Positions 1-12,960 are shown, numbered from the stretch's first letter. The stretch: 64,000 bases of DNA from Hofstenia miamia (GCA_900660155.1 CABFPE010000121.1:163317-227316), one strand, 5' to 3'. Made by a program: numbers and translations. The notes: generated by a model not told the origin, from the sequence alone.

Positions 1-230
1 TTTTTGGACTGAGATTCCGAGAACATATAACCCCAGCTCTGATTCAGCTTCACTGGCTCCCAGTCAAATTCATGGTGACATACAAGATCATTTTATTAGT
101 ATGAAATTGCCTCCATGGAATGGGTCCGGGGTACCTCTCTGAACTGTTAGAACACCAACATACTTGTAATGTACGCTTGTGCTCGAAACTCTTGAACAAT
201 CCACCTTTTCAATACTCACGGAATCGACTC
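1..230 (+). mobile_element. LINE reverse transcriptase C-terminal fragment
   Basis: The third frame from base 3 reads REHITPALIQLHWLPVK, then an in-frame stop, then HGMGPGYLSELL. This is the conserved post-RT segment of CR1/L2/jockey-type LINEs, usually a REHITPIL..LHWLPV...YK.LHGLAP.YL pattern. It is cut by the window edge on the left. The stop after ILLV shows that it is dead. The frame that follows (YGDFCIAYF) may be the decayed YGDR.F...AP.LWN stretch of the same family. Confidence 0.75.
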
Positions 231-231
231 C

Positions 232-537
232 TTGAACTACGGTGACTTCTGTATTGCGTATTTTATGCGCGACAAAATTTTTAATTTCGTAGATTTTAAG
301 CGCTGTAGTAGAAGTTTAGCATCGATTTACATTTGTACAAATTTTCAAATACAAAATAACATTCGAATATTCGCAAAACAAACGAATATTCCGCTATTCT
401 CAGAAATTTTGCTATTTGATGATCTAATAAAAGTGGATAATAGATTCCATTTGGAACAGAATGAAGACACGTTTGATAACATTATCACAAAATTTGAAGG
501 CGAAATGCAAAGATTGTCTAAAACAATCTATGATTAA
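232..537 (+). other. Unrecognised open frame of about 100 codons
   Basis: An open frame without an ATG start follows the LINE fragment. Its first residues may still be LINE-derived. The rest (acidic C-terminus ending RLSKTIYD) matches nothing I know. There is no splice or promoter evidence. It could be LINE 3' debris or chance openness. Confidence 0.2.
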
Positions 538-540
538 TAA

Positions 541-3500
541 TGTAAATAATATCGATTCCGATTGTTTCATGGATTCTGATAACTCCTTACTAATTACTAG
601 TTATTAGAAATATCCATTTTAAAGGTTTTATTTCTATGTCGAATCATTGTTTAATGAAGGCACCGATTTCCGCTAGTAGTATAAGTAAGTCAAAATAGCT
701 AACGGTGATATCGGGTAACCGATTAAACCCAACCCCATTTCGGGTCGGGCCGGATTCAAGTACAAAGATTAAATTGATTATTAAAAAATAGAGATGTTAA
801 TTACCGCTTGATTTTAGAAAGATCCAATACATTAAGTAATACCGATAATTACTGTTTTCCTTATCAGAAATTGATTAATGTTAATGGTCATTTGATTGGA
901 CAGAAATCCATAACGTCAAATCAAAGTAATTTTTTTCAGGCCGGGTTGAGGTAGTAAATATTCCGATCGAGTCGGGTTTGAATCCATATTAGCACTCTAG
1001 CGATAATGTTGCCAAAACAATTGGTAGATGGAATAATCCAGTGATAGTTAAAAGTAAATGTGGAGAAATGCAGCGGAGTATATGTTTGCCTGTCACTGAA
1101 GTTTTGCTTGCTGACATAGTTTGAGTCAGATTTTATTAAATTTTTGTAATAAATTTTCTTAAAATTTTGATAACGGTTAATGCCCTTGTTTCTTGTGCTG
1201 TTTCTAGACTTCATGTCTTAGACTATAGGCAAGACATATAATCTTCAAAGACCTTTTATTGTTGAATCCTGTACAATTATGTATTTATCTTCAAAATGGG
1301 GAAATACTATGCACAGAAGATTTATGCAACAAAATGTACATATTAATAAACTAATTGGCATTAATTAAATTCAAAGCTTAATTCGACACTGTGTGACAGA
1401 CAGTTATCAATTTTTAGACAATGCAATAAAATTGGCTTCTAATTATCTTGCCAAAATACACTTGAAGTCCCATTTTATGAAAAAGATGGTATGTACATGA
1501 TTTCAATTGATTTTATGACATTTTCTCATATTCAACTGCATTCTTACGCACTTTACAATCGCTTGAGATTTTGAAAATATGTGATTTTCAATTAACAAAT
1601 TTTAGACGATTTCTACATCATCACGTGCGATGGTATTTTACCTTGAGTAATATTTAATCTCCCATTTCCAACACAAATTTCGAAAATTTGACGTCCAACT
1701 CTGTTTAAATTGTAAACAATATTTATATAAAGTTTTTTTTTATTTTAATTTTGTGGATTTTCAAACTGTACCACTGATTGATACGATCAAAGAATTCTTT
1801 CTTTCCAATTTTGGTATCAAATTATTCAAGATGGGTACTAAATATTGAGTGTTATTTTAATTTGACAAATTATTTTTTCTAAAACATTTCTATTTCATAT
1901 GCATTACTTCCGAATATAAATTTAACGGATTAAAGTCGTTTGAGGTTATTAAGAATCTCATATCGAGAAAATTTATCGGTTTGCATACAACAAAAACTTT
2001 TCTAGCGAATTTCGTATCCTAAGTTTTCCACACGCCTGAATCCAATTATTGTTTCAAGTTTCGTTTTCATATAGTTGTTTTTTCAAAACCGTTTTACAAA
2101 GTCACTAATTAATTAATTTCGTGTTTCCCACGATTTACTCTTCAATGTAAGTAATTCTCACAGATATAATTCAACTATTTATTATTAAGTTTGGTGTTAT
2201 ATTAGCTTCACTAATTTTGCTTTTTGCTTAATTTTCTGCTATGATTTTTCATTAAGTGATTTTCTTCTTTAAGAAAATAACTTAAGTAGCTTTTTATTCT
2301 GTTTATCCTTGTACATTCTCTGTGCTTACAGTCTGTAAATATTATTTACAATATATATATACAAATAGTGTACATTATATATATAAACATATTTACAAAA
2401 CTGATATATACAGATATGTACAAATAAAATAAACAAAGCTAAAACAATAATTAAAATAAACAACTAAAAAAAATAATCAGTTAAAAGTAGGAAACAAAAG
2501 TGACATATTTTAATAATTTCGCCATATATTTTAATTATGAAATCTTCATTCAACAATGCCTAGATGAAGTTCTGCATGTTGAAACTCCTTTTTTATACTA
2601 TCAGTATCCCAATTTTCAAATTTCGAAATTTTACGACAACTTTTTGGGTAATACATCTTCATTAAAATCTCCTCGGACCTAGAGTAAAATTGTATCGAAA
2701 TGATACATGAAATCTACAAATACAGTATTGTGTGTCAATAGATCAATACTATTTAAACCTGAATAAATAGAATATTTATTGCATCACAAAATTGCACAGT
2801 CTTTCTGAGGGAATAGAGAAACTTAGCCTACCCTCACCATCTTATAAGAAATAGTTTAGAGCAATTTTTTAGAAGTGAAGCAAGCCAACACAACAGCACC
2901 AACGCTCTAAAACGTATATAGTAGCTTCCCAAATACTGAAGAAATAGAATGGTAACAGAAACGACAAATGCAAATTATCAACGGAATGCTACGCAATTAT
3001 GAAACAAATCATTCCAATTTCAAATATAAGCACATCTTTCTCAATCACAATAATCCTATTTTAAGACTCTTGCTTCCTTCGTCGGTTATAAATATGAGAA
3101 GTATTCAGCCTCATGTATGCGGGAGACACGTCGAGATCTAGAAATATGTATCCGAATTTTTTTACCAATACTATATATATATATATATATATATTCAATT
3201 GATATTATTAATGGCATCCCTGTCAATTGCAGATAGTTTCCCTTTATACTAAGTCATTGCTTTTGTGGGGTGTTTCATAATTGTATCCTTTGTAATGATG
3301 AAGCATCTTTTGCACCAGGGCTTACAGTATGGATGTACAAAAACATAAGCGCACATTTGCATTTAAAGAAGAAGCTTCATATAATGTGTACAATATTTTT
3401 GAACCTATTGATCACAAACTATGTACAAATTGGTAACATTCCATTTAGAAAATTTTCATTTTAGTGCTGGGATCAAACATGAGCTACAGCCAGTATTTGA

Positions 3501-4038
3501 CACTTTTGTCTAAAAAAGGTTTTATGGCTATTGACTCTAAAATTCGCAGAAAAAGGTATTTTTATTTTGCGTGTAGAAAATCTAATGTATATGATTAGTT
3601 CTTCCGTCAATAACGCAGCTCTGTTTACTGCGAGTGTTAATTACAAGTGGAGGGCATTTTTTAATTCGATTTTCGCTATACATGTATATTCAAGATTCTA
3701 TGAAACAATATATCCATAAATCTCATTAAATAAATCAGTTCGTGTAAACTAAATCAAATCGCAAATGATATTCAATTGATCACAGTTCACATATATTTAA
3801 GGTATGCCGTAAGATGAGGTAACTTTGCCATAGTTTTTGATCGTATGATGCTCATATTCTTTTTATTTTATTTAAGAGTGATGTTTAGACCAATTGTGTA
3901 GTCCACTTTGCGAATTATACATTCATAATTCTGGATAGCCATTCAAGCACATATTTAGGTCATAATTACGCTAGTGACTTCTCAAAATATGGGGTAACCA
4001 GGGGTGCACCCAGCTTTTTCTATGAGGAGGGGAACTAT

Positions 4039-4074
<36 letters not shown>

Positions 4075-5768
4075 NTTGTATATATTTTTATTTTAACCTA
4101 ACAAACGGAACACGCATTATAAATGTTTATGTTATCAAATACTAATAATGAATTATTTCTCCCTACACCTCACTAATGCAACCTTTATTATGATGGCTAA
4201 CACACTTATTGCCCCGTAGATCAGTGGGTGAGCCGAGTTTTGAATACAGGCTGATGCACTGTTAAATGTTCCAATTTGAATTGGAAAAACTTCTTTCCTT
4301 TTGTAGTAGAGCGATTTCTAGAAATATCTTATCTTCTTAGACTTATATAAATCGAATCAGAAAATTTAGGCCAATCCCTGCCCAGCCTGAATCCGCTCCA
4401 ACCCATTTAATTCCGATTCGGCATATTTTCATGAGATTTTTAAGAAGTTTTCTAAAATTTTGCGGCTTGCTATATCAAAGTAAGGTATTTTAGAATAGAA
4501 ACTATCAATAAAATCTAGGCATTGAATTGGAAATTCTAGATTCAGTTCTTCAAGACTATATGATACTAATATACAATTTCAAAACGTTGAAAAATTATAT
4601 AGCATTCACTAAAACTGTAGTCTACTTGTTCAATTTTAGCCCATCTTTTTCAAATGTTTAGTCCAACCCCAGACCAGCGCAAGACTATCTCTGACTTCAA
4701 CTCCTGATAACAGAAGAAATGCACAGGATTGGGATCATTTCGAATTAAGCTGACAGAAAAACCATTAGTTATGTTTTGCAACTTGCCATAATTTGAATTA
4801 TTATTAGCATTGCTATATATTTCACAATATTTCACTACAAGTTAATGTATACAGAAAGCGTGTTCAAATCATTTTGACCCCAGTAAGCTATAACTTCATA
4901 AACATTTCATTCAAAATGGCTATATTTCTCATTCTTAGTTTCACTTAAGGTAGCCCATTAAATTGCCCCTGGCCATAAATTACAGAAACGCAGAAGTAGG
5001 CAATTTTTAATTGGAACCCTACAAATAGATGTTTCTTGTTTAGTAAATTAATCATTTTTTGCGTTTCGAACAATAGATTATTGCCAACTTTTGTCAATAA
5101 TTAGAATGAAAATATTATATCAAAAATCATAGTAATTTAACTAGTTAGGTATTAATAAAAATCAATATATAACACATAAAAAATTTTTCAAAGAAAAATC
5201 ATAATTGTGAGATAACAAAAAGGGTTACTTGTGCTTCATACATCTGTTAGCAGTAAGAAGAAATTGTTCTACAAAATCAAAAGTTAAATATTGCCACTAA
5301 TCATAATTGCTAATGGCACATTTGGTTCTGCCATACATACTATATATAAATGCGGCGATCATAGTTTAATTTCTTTAGGTTTGGCATGATAAGGTGAGGA
5401 GTCCGACAGAATATCACAATGGTGCGAAATAAGGTTAATGTTAAGCCTTCAATATGCATAAAATGATGAATTTGGTTGTGGAAGCATTACATATTTTTGG
5501 GTCATCAAATAATCCAGTACATTCCACAGCCAATGCTATATAAATTTACTAGACAGGATGATAACGCTTCTGGAATCGGAAATTGATTATATGTATATTT
5601 CAGCAAGATTTAAGTGAATATTAAATATTTGGCAATTGATTTTTTAAAATATTCAATAGGTTAATTATTTTGCAATTATTGCAATAATTGCAATATCAAT
5701 TTAATATTGTTTACCCTTGCAGACATAGAGTAGAATCAATAGTTATTTACATATTATGTTGTATGATT
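541..5768. other. Long stretch without a recognisable gene
   Basis: No frame here looks like protein. The stretch is AT-rich and holds (TA)n runs near 3173-3194 and 4039-4074, the latter touching a single N at 4075. Short G/C-rich patches with GGGTCGGGCCGGATTC-like sequence at about 705-770 and 940-990, and a weaker one near 4375-4430, look like scraps of one dispersed repeat. Confidence 0.5.
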
Positions 5769-6020
5769 GTTATAGGTAGGGGCGTACGCAGGGCTTTCCA
5801 ACGGTGGAATATCTCCGCCGTAAGTAACAAAAAGTGGGGCAAGCCCCTAAAATTCTTTGGAAATAATGATGAATTCGACACTAAGAAATGCATTTCACCA
5901 CCTAAATTTGGACTTTCTTAATATTTTTTAACGAAAATTTTTTTGTTTAACCAGTCAAAGTCAATTTTGAAAATCTCACTGAAGGACATTCCACAGCTTG
6001 CATACGCCACTGGTTATAGG
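5769..6020. mobile_element. hAT-like MITE with 8-bp target duplication
   Basis: A 236-bp body (5777-6012) is flanked by the exact 8-bp direct repeat GTTATAGG at 5769-5776 and 6013-6020. Its ends are imperfect inverted repeats: left TAGGGGCGTACGCAGG, right (reverse complement) CAGTGGCGTATGCAAG. An 8-bp duplication with termini of the C/TAGGGGCGTA type is typical of the hAT superfamily. No transposase is encoded, so it is non-autonomous. Open frames across it are incidental. Confidence 0.75.
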
Positions 6021-6479
6021 CAAACATTTCACGAGGAATGGAAGCATCTCTGCTCTGTTGAGGGGGAACGTTCCCCCTGTTCTCTCCCTCTGGGTGCGCT
6101 TCTGGGGGTAACTCTCCCACTACATTTAATAATTTATAAAATACAATTAAAAGTCTTTTTACTGATAACTATAATTGATCATTGTGTACGAAGTTTCAAA
6201 TGCATTTATTTTTGCATTTTATATTTTTTGCCTTCACGTATACAAATTTGCTAATTTTTTAAAGATATATAAATTGATGAGTTTTGTTACAGACGGTTAT
6301 ATTATTTGTTTAAATTGTCTATAATAATGAGATAAAGAAAAACATAGGCCTATGCCAAAGCAATTCTGTACTAGTACAAATTCAATCAAAATTTTCGATT
6401 TTCGAGTACAAAAATCCGCTCTATTTGCAACTTGCAGCTACCGCAAACAAAATACACTTCACAACTGTAACAATTTCCA

Positions 6480-6957
6480 CACTACTATTTCAAACATTCA
6501 AGACACTGCACCCAATCCAGTCCTTCAAAACATCTCCACAAAACGAAGCAATGGGCATATGAAGAGCCATCATCATCATCGAATTCGCCATAAGATGAGT
6601 CGTGTCGACTAGAAGTTGGTTCATCTCGCACTCCGGATGAAGTCGCTCCTTCATCTACTGAAATGGTTGTTGTAATATCCTTACCTGGTTGTATCCTCCT
6701 TCCACGCTTGATTTTAGGCTTCTCAGTCTTCCCCAACCTCGATTTCCTTTCAATAGGTCAAGAACACTTTCATTGAGCACTTTCACCATTTCACTGTGTT
6801 CAGTCTGAGCGCGAAGTCTGCAAAACACCATCATCAAATAGTACAAGACCAGTTGCTCTGACTGCTGATTGAAGATTCTTCTGTGCGTTGATTGTGAATT
6901 GCGACCACAAACAATGGAAAAGTGGAGGACTCTCAATGCGCCATTGGTCCAAAACAT
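6480..6957 (-). pseudogene. Degenerate pogo/CENP-B-like transposase C-terminus
   Basis: Minus-strand frames read PPLFHCLWSQFTINAQKN followed by LQSAVRATGLVLFDDGVL. This resembles the end of DDE_1 (pogo/Tigger-like) transposases, where a 'FRATGL.PF' segment follows the catalytic core. Another frame then gives a basic stretch, an acidic serine-rich stretch, and Y-A-H-C...DWVQCLEC. That recalls the PHD-like cysteine motif (C..C...DW.QC..C..W.H..C) that ends many such proteins. The frame changes and ends at CLK before the final Cys/His. No DDE triad is visible. Assignment rests on short motifs only. Confidence 0.45.
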
Positions 6958-6969
6958 TCACGTTTGTTT

Positions 6970-7559
6970 TCTGTGCACAAAATAGAGAATATATGTATTG
7001 AAGTGACTGTAGCGTACCACACTAGTTAAATGAACTTCCAGATGACGATCTTGAATTGTTCAATTTAAACATGTACTTAAATTTATTAATGTTTATGTTT
7101 TCTTGACTTGCAGTATAATTCTCCTTTTATTTCAAAGTTAAATTGTGACATGGGTTGTTTTTTTATAACAATTCCATTTTAATAGTTCTAACGTGTTTTT
7201 AAAATATTTTAACACTGGCTTTTTAACAAATCTTGACACTAAAATTTTATTGGATAATAAGTGGCACCCTGTGTGTTAGAGTTTGGAAATTCCTCAGCAA
7301 ATGTCCTGTAAATCTTGTAATCGGTTGCTGACCGATATGTCCAATGATTTAATATCACTCTGGAAATAATGGCTTTGCACATCAAGTGGATGTATTGAAC
7401 TGCTTAATTTGAAATATTTATTAATTTTTGCATTTTATAATATTTTTTGCCTTCACGTCTACAAATGTCAAACATTTGATTAATTTTTTAAAGTAACAAA
7501 GCAAGGGTAAATTCTCATAACATACGACATTAAATTCACTATCATCCCAGCCGTAAACG
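6970..7559. other. Upstream region of the PLCXD gene
   Basis: Non-coding and AT-rich. It contains the presumed promoter and 5' UTR of the PLCXD gene, but I see no convincing TATA box or other named element. Confidence 0.3.
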
Positions 7560-9392
7560 ATGGCAGAAAAAATTCCACATACTTTTCAATCAACCCATTC
7601 AATCTGCAGTGTCTTACAAATGTTATTTAGAATTGCACAAATGAGTGATTGGATGGGAAATTTGTCTAATGACCTGAAATCACAACCCATTACTTCTTTG
7701 GCAATTCCTGGCACTCATAATTCCGCTGCATATTCGTTGGATGACTCGCGAAACCTTCATCCTTATGCTGTATCTTCTTTTGTTAGGCTTTTATCAAGTT
7801 TTCCGCACCTGAAGACCACTTTTTATCGATGGTCAATCACCCAGAATGTTTCATTCACTGGTCAGCGGCTCTTCCATATTCTATATGAATTATTTTTATA
7901 AGAACCGCATAGACTCCATTAATTTAGAATTATACTTGATGCTCGATTTTGCACAAAAAATGCGCAAATTTCACACACATCATTTCAATTTCAAAGTTTG
8001 CTGTGGTTGTTGATTAATTTTTTACTCTCGTAATTTTTGATGTTTTGATCGGAAGTACAAATTCATTCTTATTTATAGATATAACAACCAACTAAAAATC
8101 CAATCACAATTTTGGAAAATTATTAAATGATTCTTATACAAAGTGTGTGCATGTATATATGATACAGTAAGATTGGGTAATTAGGAATTTCGCAATCTTA
8201 ATGTAACGTATATAATGTTCTTAAGCTTTTCCTTACAATAATTTGAGAAGATATTGCAAATATCCAAAGATACCTTATTAGACACCCTTACAAAAATTGT
8301 TATTTGGCTGCTTCATTAAATATTAAAATATTACGGGTTTTGAGAATGTAAGACAAGTTTTTTTTGATAAATTTCAAGATTTATAGAAGTGCTACAAGTG
8401 TTTGTTCTATATTAGTGTTAACATTAAAATGGTTTATCTTGCTCTCAAATTCCATTCTAAATTAAGCATCTTTTATGCATATTGAACATCGGAATTATCC
8501 ATTTAATTATCTCAGTGTTAAATTACTACCTGGTGTAATAACATTGAATAATTTTTTCCAAATGAAATAATGAATTTTTAGGACAATTGCTGCGGGGTAT
8601 TCGCTATTTCGATTTACGTGTGGTAGTTGATGATAACGACCAGCATAACTTCTGTCATGGCCTCTATGGAATTGCAGTTAAGTCAGGATTGGAGGAAATC
8701 GCGCAATTTCTGGATTCGCATTCTTGCGAAGTCGTGCTTCTCGATTTCAACCATCTTTATGGTTATAACACGCAAAAGCAGCACAATGAATTGATTGCTA
8801 TCATCGAAAATACTCTTGGTGAAAGTAGAATTTTATCAGTTAATTGCAAAGACTTTTCTCCTGTTTCATTGGACTATCTTGCAAACCGGAGAAAACAAGT
8901 TTGTATTCATTTTGTTTTACATATATAAAGACAAAATTATTTTCAGGTCATTATATTCTACCACTGCACTGATGCGATTGAACGTAAAGCGTGGATGTGC
9001 CATGGCCATTTTTGTGCTTCATTTTGGCCAAACAGCAGTGTTTCTCATTCAATCATAGACTACCATGACAAGCAACTAAACCTTGTTCAAGGTTGTCTCT
9101 CTACCTCACGTTTCCATGTCACGCAGTTAGTTTTAACCCCTAAGGTAAACATTCTGTTTTTTAAGTTAATATGCTATGTGCTATTTATATTTGAACTATG
9201 TAACTTTAGTACTTCGATGTCGTGAAAAACCCTCGCATAGGACTACATTCATTTATTGGAAGGGCTAATCAAGAGTTCGTCTTCTGGCTAAAAACCATCC
9301 AAGAAAGAAAGTGGAAGCCAAATGTAGTTATCATGGATTTTTTTGATGAAATTGATTTCTGCGAGAGTGTTCTGCAATTTAATGGTCTTTGA
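7560..9392 (+). CDS. PLCXD: PI-PLC X domain-containing protein (PLCXD-like), four exons
   Basis: Exons are 7560-7860, 8582-8898, 8947-9144 and 9210-9392. All introns are GT-AG (720, 48 and 65 bp). The joins keep frame (phase 1, 0, 0) and end at TGA 9390-9392. The product is 332 aa from the first ATG, or 305 aa from the ATG at 7641 (MSDWMGNL), which fits the family start better. It is a phosphatidylinositol-specific PLC X domain spanning almost the whole protein: PGTHNSAAYSLD with the first catalytic His, RGIRYFDLRV, FCHGLYG with the second His, EVVLLDFNHLYG, and NVVIMDFF near the C-terminus. No Y, C2 or PH domain and no signal peptide are visible, as in animal PLCXD1-3 (about 300-325 aa). The family is inferred to cleave phosphoinositide headgroups. 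The gene appears intact. Confidence 0.92.
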
Positions 9393-9505
9393 ATTCAACA
9401 CATCGGAATATATTTTGTACATTAGATTTAGTCTGTTTTTTATTAATCCAGTGTTGCATTATCATAAATTTTAACTTTTTATAATTTACTACATTTTATT
9501 CTCGG

Positions 9506-9511
9506 AATAAA
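9506..9511 (+). promoter_or_regulatory. Poly(A) signal of the PLCXD gene
   Basis: AATAAA about 114 bases after the PLCXD stop codon, in an AT-rich 3' UTR. It is the first canonical hexamer downstream. Confidence 0.55.
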
Positions 9512-10040
9512 ACAAATAGAAATATCTCATTAAAACGTTAATTCTTACTAGTTTTTAAAATTATATTGTCATTTTGTAGTGCAATACTGTTAATCATTCC
9601 ATCTCACAACATAATGCGTTGTCTCTCTCGTAATCACTTAGGTTAAAAAGAAGCAGGCAAAGCATGAGATACATAACGCCAAATTTACGTGTACTTGACG
9701 GTTAATAATATATATTTATTGATTTTGTTAAATGTAGCAGCGGAGCATCTATGAAATGATTTTTTGGCAAAATATTTTACCTTGGATATATTTCTTGTGT
9801 TATATTGGGCCACGGTTAGACTAAGAGTTACATGTTTAACCACCCGAGAAAAATAGCGATTTGAGTGGTTAGACGTGCAATAATTTCAAATGTGATAGAT
9901 CACTTTTAACCAATCACCTAGGATAACAGGAGAGGTAACATAATAGATAGATAAATAGAAACGTTCATTAATTTTCATTTAAAAAATTGTTGTACAATAA
10001 TGTGTATTAGGGCATAAATTTTCGTCTTCGTCTTTCTAAT

Positions 10041-10476
10041 TTAGGAAAAGGCATACACAGATGCTTTGAGTGTTTGAGTGTTAGGCATAATATGGTGAAT
10101 AATGTGATCTGGTTTTAATCCAGCACTGAAAAACCTAAGACCACGATTGGTGTGGTGGTCAGTCACTGTTGAACCAGTTCTGCAGCCAATTATTCGCCCG
10201 CTTCTCTTACGAATTTTCTCGAACTGTGAATTCAGAGATTTTTGTAAGTTGCCCAAAACAGACGAGCAATAATTAAAAATTTCTAACAATAAGTGCTTTA
10301 TATATCCGAACAAGATCAGTTACGGTGCATATATCACGCGACATTTTCAAAGCACCAGTTCTTCTACTAGCCAAAAAGACCATGTCGGACACATGTTTGG
10401 GCCATTTCAGGTTATTCTGTAGTGTAATGCCTAAAAGTTTGATTTCGGATACAGTTACTAGTTGATCAGGTAGCAA
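10041..10476 (-). pseudogene. LINE post-RT C-terminal segment
   Basis: Reads IKLLGITLQNNLKWPKHV, the typical K.LGI.LD..L.W..H after the RT palm. TRRTGALK-like residues follow. A second frame has YCSSVLGNL, FEKIRKRSGRIIG, and a histidine-rich tail. The two frames overlap by frameshift at about 10280-10310. Confidence 0.7.
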
Positions 10477-10479
10477 TTT

Positions 10480-11060
10480 TTAAATTTTGAAGTATAAGTG
10501 ACGGGCATTTGCTTCGCTTTCTTCTTGTTGAGAGCAAGAGTTTAAACGACTGTATTCATATAGGTTGGGGAATTCATCATTGACAGCTACGTTTTTGAAA
10601 CAAGGGATAAGTGTTGTTATGCCATCGGCATATGTGAAATGGTAATTTCCAGGAAACGGTTTTAAGTCAGCTGGTGTGTAAATGCAGAAAAGAAGCGGTT
10701 CCAAAGCAGATCCCTGTGCCACACCAGATGTGACATTGTAAGTTGCACTTAGCAGACACCCGGTTTAACTTACGCAGACCAGTCTGACAGGTAGCTGGTG
10801 CTCCAGTTAGTGAATGCCATGGGTAAGCCAAATCTAATTAATTTGTTGATTACTACACGATGGGATACTGCATTAAATGCCTTTGAGAAATCGTTTAGCA
10901 TGAATGGGTATGCTGAAACTGATGAAGGCCATCTTGGTGAAGGAATTTCTTTGATAAGCAATTGATTAGCACCAAAAAGGCTAGTGAGCTGCAGCGGGTC
11001 ACTAATTACGTGGCTTGAAAAGTTTCGTACGAATTTCATCTGTACCAAATGATTTGGCAC
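10480..11060 (-). pseudogene. LINE reverse transcriptase core, broken
   Basis: Two minus frames (11060-10770 and 10722-10480) carry FSKAFNAVSHRVVINKL (RT box A, normally KAFD.V.H), AQGSALEPLLFCIYTPADL (box B, PQGS.LGPLLF.IYINDL) and HFTYADGITTLI (box C). The catalytic YADD is changed to YADG, and the first Asp of KAFD is Asn, so RT activity is lost regardless of the frameshift. Confidence 0.8.
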
Positions 11061-11923
11061 AATTCAGCGAATCTAGTTCTTTAAAGACATCAAACGGCCA
11101 CACGTGGAATACCCAATCTGCTTTACTGTGAATTGGAACATCGCAGACTGATACATCTTCGTTAACTAAGCAAAAGTAAGAGTTTTTGAAAAGATCAGCA
11201 ATCTTATTAAGTGTCTTGGAAATATTCTTTCCAGCAAATAACGAGAGTATGGCGTTATTACCTTTCTTGCTACCTCTTATGTCATATACAATTTACCAGA
11301 AATCCTGCGCAGTCTTCCGCGATTTAATCCAATTTCTTTTGGATTGCTTTATTTCCTCATCTGACTTCTTGGTATAATACCCAAATAATATCCACTTGCC
11401 TTCATGATAAGCAACGTCATGTTTGTTCATAACGTCTTTAGTAGAAAGGGTTCATCCAGACAGGATCACTATCCGACATGTCCACTAACTTTACTGGAAT
11501 GCATTTCATAGCGTTTAGTAAGACACCTTCAAAAAAGCTACTTTGTCATCTATTTTTGTCATATGATGGGTGAAAAATTGACGTCGGATAGTTTCTGCAC
11601 AAATAAACTAACAAAAGAGTGTCTTAAATCAAATCCGTTGTGTGGAACGATTGCATTGGAAAGCCCTTTTATGACAAGAACTAGCTTACAAATCTTGTGT
11701 TTTGATTTGCCAATTGGAGGTAACAGCTGCACATCACGACATATGTCTGATATAGCATCACTTAATAAAACATGGTCAATAATTGATTTGCCATGGGTTA
11801 GTCAGACAGACTTGTTCACAAGATTCAACTGTCCAGTCAGTTTTGGTAGCTAATGGTTTTTGTCGGCTGAGTTTAAATCACGTATGACATTCAGGTTCAA
11901 CACAGTATTGATCAGTAATGTCA

Positions 11924-12244
11924 TCAATATGTCCCATTGTCTTTGTTCTCTCTAACACAGAGATTTGGAGGGATGTACAAGCATCCAATATATAGTTTCA
12001 AGAATGTACTTGAGAGTAGAATAACGTCTGATTCGTAAATATGGTGAAAGTATACTTCTTTGACTTGACCAACATGATCAAACCTCAGAAGTAGAAGATA
12101 GTTTGGTAGTTTAGCGGAAGCACTTGAGGTTCTATCAGAGAACCAAATTTCAAATGTTAATATAGAATCAGGATTAAGTCGTTCTGCGATCAATTTTAGG
12201 TCATCTATTTTGCTACGTATTGATTGAGCATTTAATACTAGCAT
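11924..12244 (-). pseudogene. LINE AP-endonuclease N-terminal segment
   Basis: The frame opens with LVLNAQSIRSKIDDLKLIAE, then NPDSILTFEIWFSD. This is the start of LINE apurinic-like endonucleases (N.RS...K...L......DI....ETWL). It runs about 100 codons and is interrupted before the catalytic GD.N and SDH motifs. Inactive. Confidence 0.75.
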
Positions 12245-12448
12245 TGAGGGAGCATGATTATTGATATCGTTGGTATTATATAGGGGTGACGATAATGGAG
12301 ATGGTCATACAGCAACTAGAACATCATTTTTGTACAACGTTAAGTTACGTATTTCCAAATTCTGCCTACTTATTCCTTGAGTTATTAATTCGTACCACTT
12401 TTTTAAGATTTGTTTTTCGCGTTGTAGCTCTGCATTTGACAATGCCTT

Positions 12449-12908
12449 CTATATAAAACCCCGTTTACTGTACTCTTTTAGTCTCGCGCATTTACTGAGT
12501 ATAAGTCTGGCCTCCCATGTTGATTTGAATGTGACCATCAATGTATGTGGTTCAGTTGCATCGGAGCAATATTTACCGAGCCTTCTTACTTCTTTGACAT
12601 GTACATTGTGTTCGCCTAAAAGCCTAAACACATATAATATTTCTGTTTTGTCGTGAACCATTCGATTTAGATTTAAGATAATCATGCGATTCTTCAATTT
12701 TATTAACCACAGTTGTATTCTGTTTCTTTCGATAATCGTAGAAAGTCATTTGCGATTCACTAAAATCATCTATTTTCCTCTGTAGATTAGACATATCTTG
12801 ATCAAGTTCAGCAATTTGACGTTCAGCTTCAACAGAAGTATACGCAGATATATTTCCAATCAATACTTCTTTTTTACCCAGATTAACACAGTCGTTACAG
12901 AAAAGCAA
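12449..12908 (-). pseudogene. LINE ORF1-like segment
   Basis: Two overlapping minus frames. The upstream one has a coiled-coil-like stretch (AERQIAELDQDMSNLQRKID). The downstream one reads IILNLNRMVHDKTE, LLGEHNVHVKEVRRLGKY and LILSKCARLKEY, the RRM-like RNA-binding pattern of LINE ORF1 proteins (..R.LG......P..V.F.S...A..IL..A..LK). A frameshift lies near 12650. Confidence 0.55.
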
Positions 12909-12960
12909 AAGATTACCAAAGAATTCTTTGAATGATTTTAGAGCTGATGGATGAAATCCG

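Larger units (their letters stand above)
10020..12960 (-). mobile_element. Near full-length but dead LINE (jockey/CR1-like)
   Basis: Read on the minus strand, the order is an ORF1-like segment, an AP-endonuclease segment, an RT segment and a post-RT segment. This is the normal order of a two-ORF non-LTR retrotransposon. Every part has frameshifts or stops. The segments are listed separately. The 3' end is placed near 10020, where similarity stops. No tail repeat is clear there. Confidence 0.8.

Noticed and set aside
6352-6612. 86-codon plus frame with a His run
   Set aside because: It overlaps the minus-strand pogo-like remnant, which has family motifs.
11186-11853. Plus-strand frames at 11186 and 11563
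   Set aside because: Antisense shadows of the minus-strand LINE between its endonuclease and RT segments.
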